Origin: CAZSRX01 sp964609675 [NCBI: uncultured Bacteroidota bacterium]
GTDB lineage: Bacteria > CLD3 > SB21
DNA length: 44,929 nucleotides
Assembly: GCA_964609675.1 (NCBI GenBank)
Contig: CAZSRX010000032.1
Span: 1-44,929, forward strand
Direction of reading: 5' to 3'
The first letter of the stretch is position 1, and each line of letters begins with the position of its first letter. The notes beneath the pieces were generated by a model, which saw only the letters and a program-made list of their open reading frames with translations, did no database searches and was not told the DNA's origin. Of the stretch, positions 44,050 to 44,929 are shown in pieces. The translations under genes and the position numbers were made by a program.

Positions 44050-44873
44050 TTCAAAGTATCGGATGGCGCTCTGCGCCAGCGTATGGATTTTATGCTCCAG
44101 AATGCATGAAAAGTGCGATCCCGTTTAGACTGAATCGGCTGGATCATCTGTTCCATGATTTGCTCACGGTACACCGAACGATAAATCGAGTAGAAATGCA
44201 GATTAAAATTCTGGCTGAACGTATGAGCCAGCGATTCACTTAAAAATTGCCGGATTTCCTCAAGCTGTTCATCGTTGTACAAATCTGCCTTGGTCATAAT
44301 GATACGGATTTCCGGCGTGAACGTGATCACCGAACGGATAATGTCCATATCATTTTCGGACAGGGGCGCGTTGGAAGCAATGAGGATCAGTGCGACACCG
44401 CTGTGGCAGAACCAATCCTGCGTGGTCGCCGTATTGTGTTTGAATACGCTGCCCAGCCCGGGCGTATCCACAAAACGGAATTCACGGAATGATTCGAGCG
44501 ACGGCAGTTCAATTTCAATGCGTTCAATCCGCTTCTGGTTATTTGGGTTGTTTTTTTCGGTGATATACTCGCCGACCTGGTCCAGCGCTGTTTCAAAAAA
44601 AGTTCCGTCGGTTTGGATGATCAACGCTTTTTCCCGCGGCCCGTATTGAATGCGCGTGATGATGGCCGTTACCGGAATAACGCCGACCGGCAGAATGTCT
44701 TTTCCGACCAGATGATTTAGAAAAGAGCTTTTTCCCGCTTTGAACTGACCGAAAACGACCATATCGATCACTTGATTCTGCGCCTGCATATCGTCAATTG
44801 CCTGAATCTGGCGATTTAATGCGGGAATGTTATGTATCGCGCAAAGCGATTTGATGTAATCGAATCCGTCCAT
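44028..44873 (-). CDS. Dynamin-family GTPase, N-terminal GTPase domain (frame-shifted)
   Basis: 281 residues holding a complete dynamin-type G domain: P-loop GQFKAGKS (G1), a Thr in VGVIPVTAIIT (G2), VDTPGLGS (G3) and MTKADLY (G4). The last 25 or so residues (after SKRDRTFHAF) are basic and Ser/Trp-rich, unlike the helical trunk expected. The correct trunk sequence is found in the -1 frame, so the true product is probably about 540 residues spanning 43249-44873. Bacterial dynamins remodel membranes and may act in envelope stress or phage response. Start ATG 44871-44873 follows an AGGT site. Confidence 0.85.
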   Translation of the reverse strand: MDGFDYIKSLCAIHNIPALNRQIQAIDDMQAQNQVIDMVVFGQFKAGKSSFLNHLVGKDILPVGVIPVTAIITRIQYGPREKALIIQTDGTFFETALDQVGEYITEKNNPNNQKRIERIEIELPSLESFREFRFVDTPGLGSVFKHNTATTQDWFCHSGVALILIASNAPLSENDMDIIRSVITFTPEIRIIMTKADLYNDEQLEEIRQFLSESLAHTFSQNFNLHFYSIYRSVYREQIMEQMIQPIQSKRDRTFHAFWSIKSIRWRRAPSDTLKWRISHP

Positions 44874-44929
44874 AAATACCTAACTTTTACGCTGTTTTTA
44901 TACACTACATTTTTAGGGTTTTGAGGATT

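Overview
The window is an ordinary-looking chromosomal segment of a Gram-negative bacterium, most likely an uncultured or poorly studied member of the FCB superphylum (Marinimicrobia, KSB1, Calditrichota or Ignavibacteriota type). Pointers are a TonB-dependent receptor with a BtuG-like lipoprotein, a bacterial GGGP-synthase family enzyme, a FISUMP-domain protein, a BatC-like TPR protein and many lipobox proteins. Clear Shine-Dalgarno sites and a near-perfect sigma70 promoter (TTGCAT-N17-TATAAT) argue against a typical Bacteroidetes. The exact lineage is inference. No rRNA, tRNA, CRISPR array, prophage or transposase was seen.

Layout. 1-1.4 kb: a decayed hypothetical gene and rlmN (minus). 1.5-4.8 kb: a sigma70 promoter, a cobalamin riboswitch with an intrinsic terminator, then btuB-like and btuG-like genes (plus), forming an outer-membrane B12 capture unit. 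5-9.9 kb (minus): a K+ channel with an RCK domain, a separate cyclic-nucleotide-binding protein, a BatC-like TPR protein and a VWA membrane protein. 10-14.2 kb (plus): a DUF1538 permease with a PII-like regulator, and a Kef-type antiporter. 14.3-17.2 kb: an amidohydrolase lipoprotein, an LEA-type lipoprotein and thiol peroxidase with a palindromic operator.

17.4-32.5 kb (minus) is one closely packed run of 13 genes: maf, rodZ-like, MCP, GGGP-synthase family, cheW, cheR-TPR, two-CW/CheW fusion, MCP, cheA-REC, cheB, REC-GAF-kinase, HEAT-like protein and DUF2752. It is a complete chemosensory system (2 MCP, 2 CheW, CheA, CheR, CheB) without a stand-alone CheY or flagellar genes. Its sensor-kinase-like member has Asn in place of the phospho-acceptor His.

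32.7-35.8 kb: a LexA/UmuD-type autoprotease lacking a DNA-binding domain, nadE, and an ECF sigma/zinc anti-sigma pair. 35.9-39.8 kb: an NHL beta-propeller protein, an M23 lipoprotein, a methyltransferase and a HAD-like protein. 40-44.9 kb: a second CPA2 antiporter, a CsgG-FISUMP protein, a repeat-rich intergenic region and a dynamin-like GTPase split by an apparent -1 frameshift.

The most interesting points are the chemosensory operon (pseudo-histidine kinase, embedded lipid enzyme, two-CW/CheW fusion, HEAT protein), the DUF1538-PII pair and the headless LexA.
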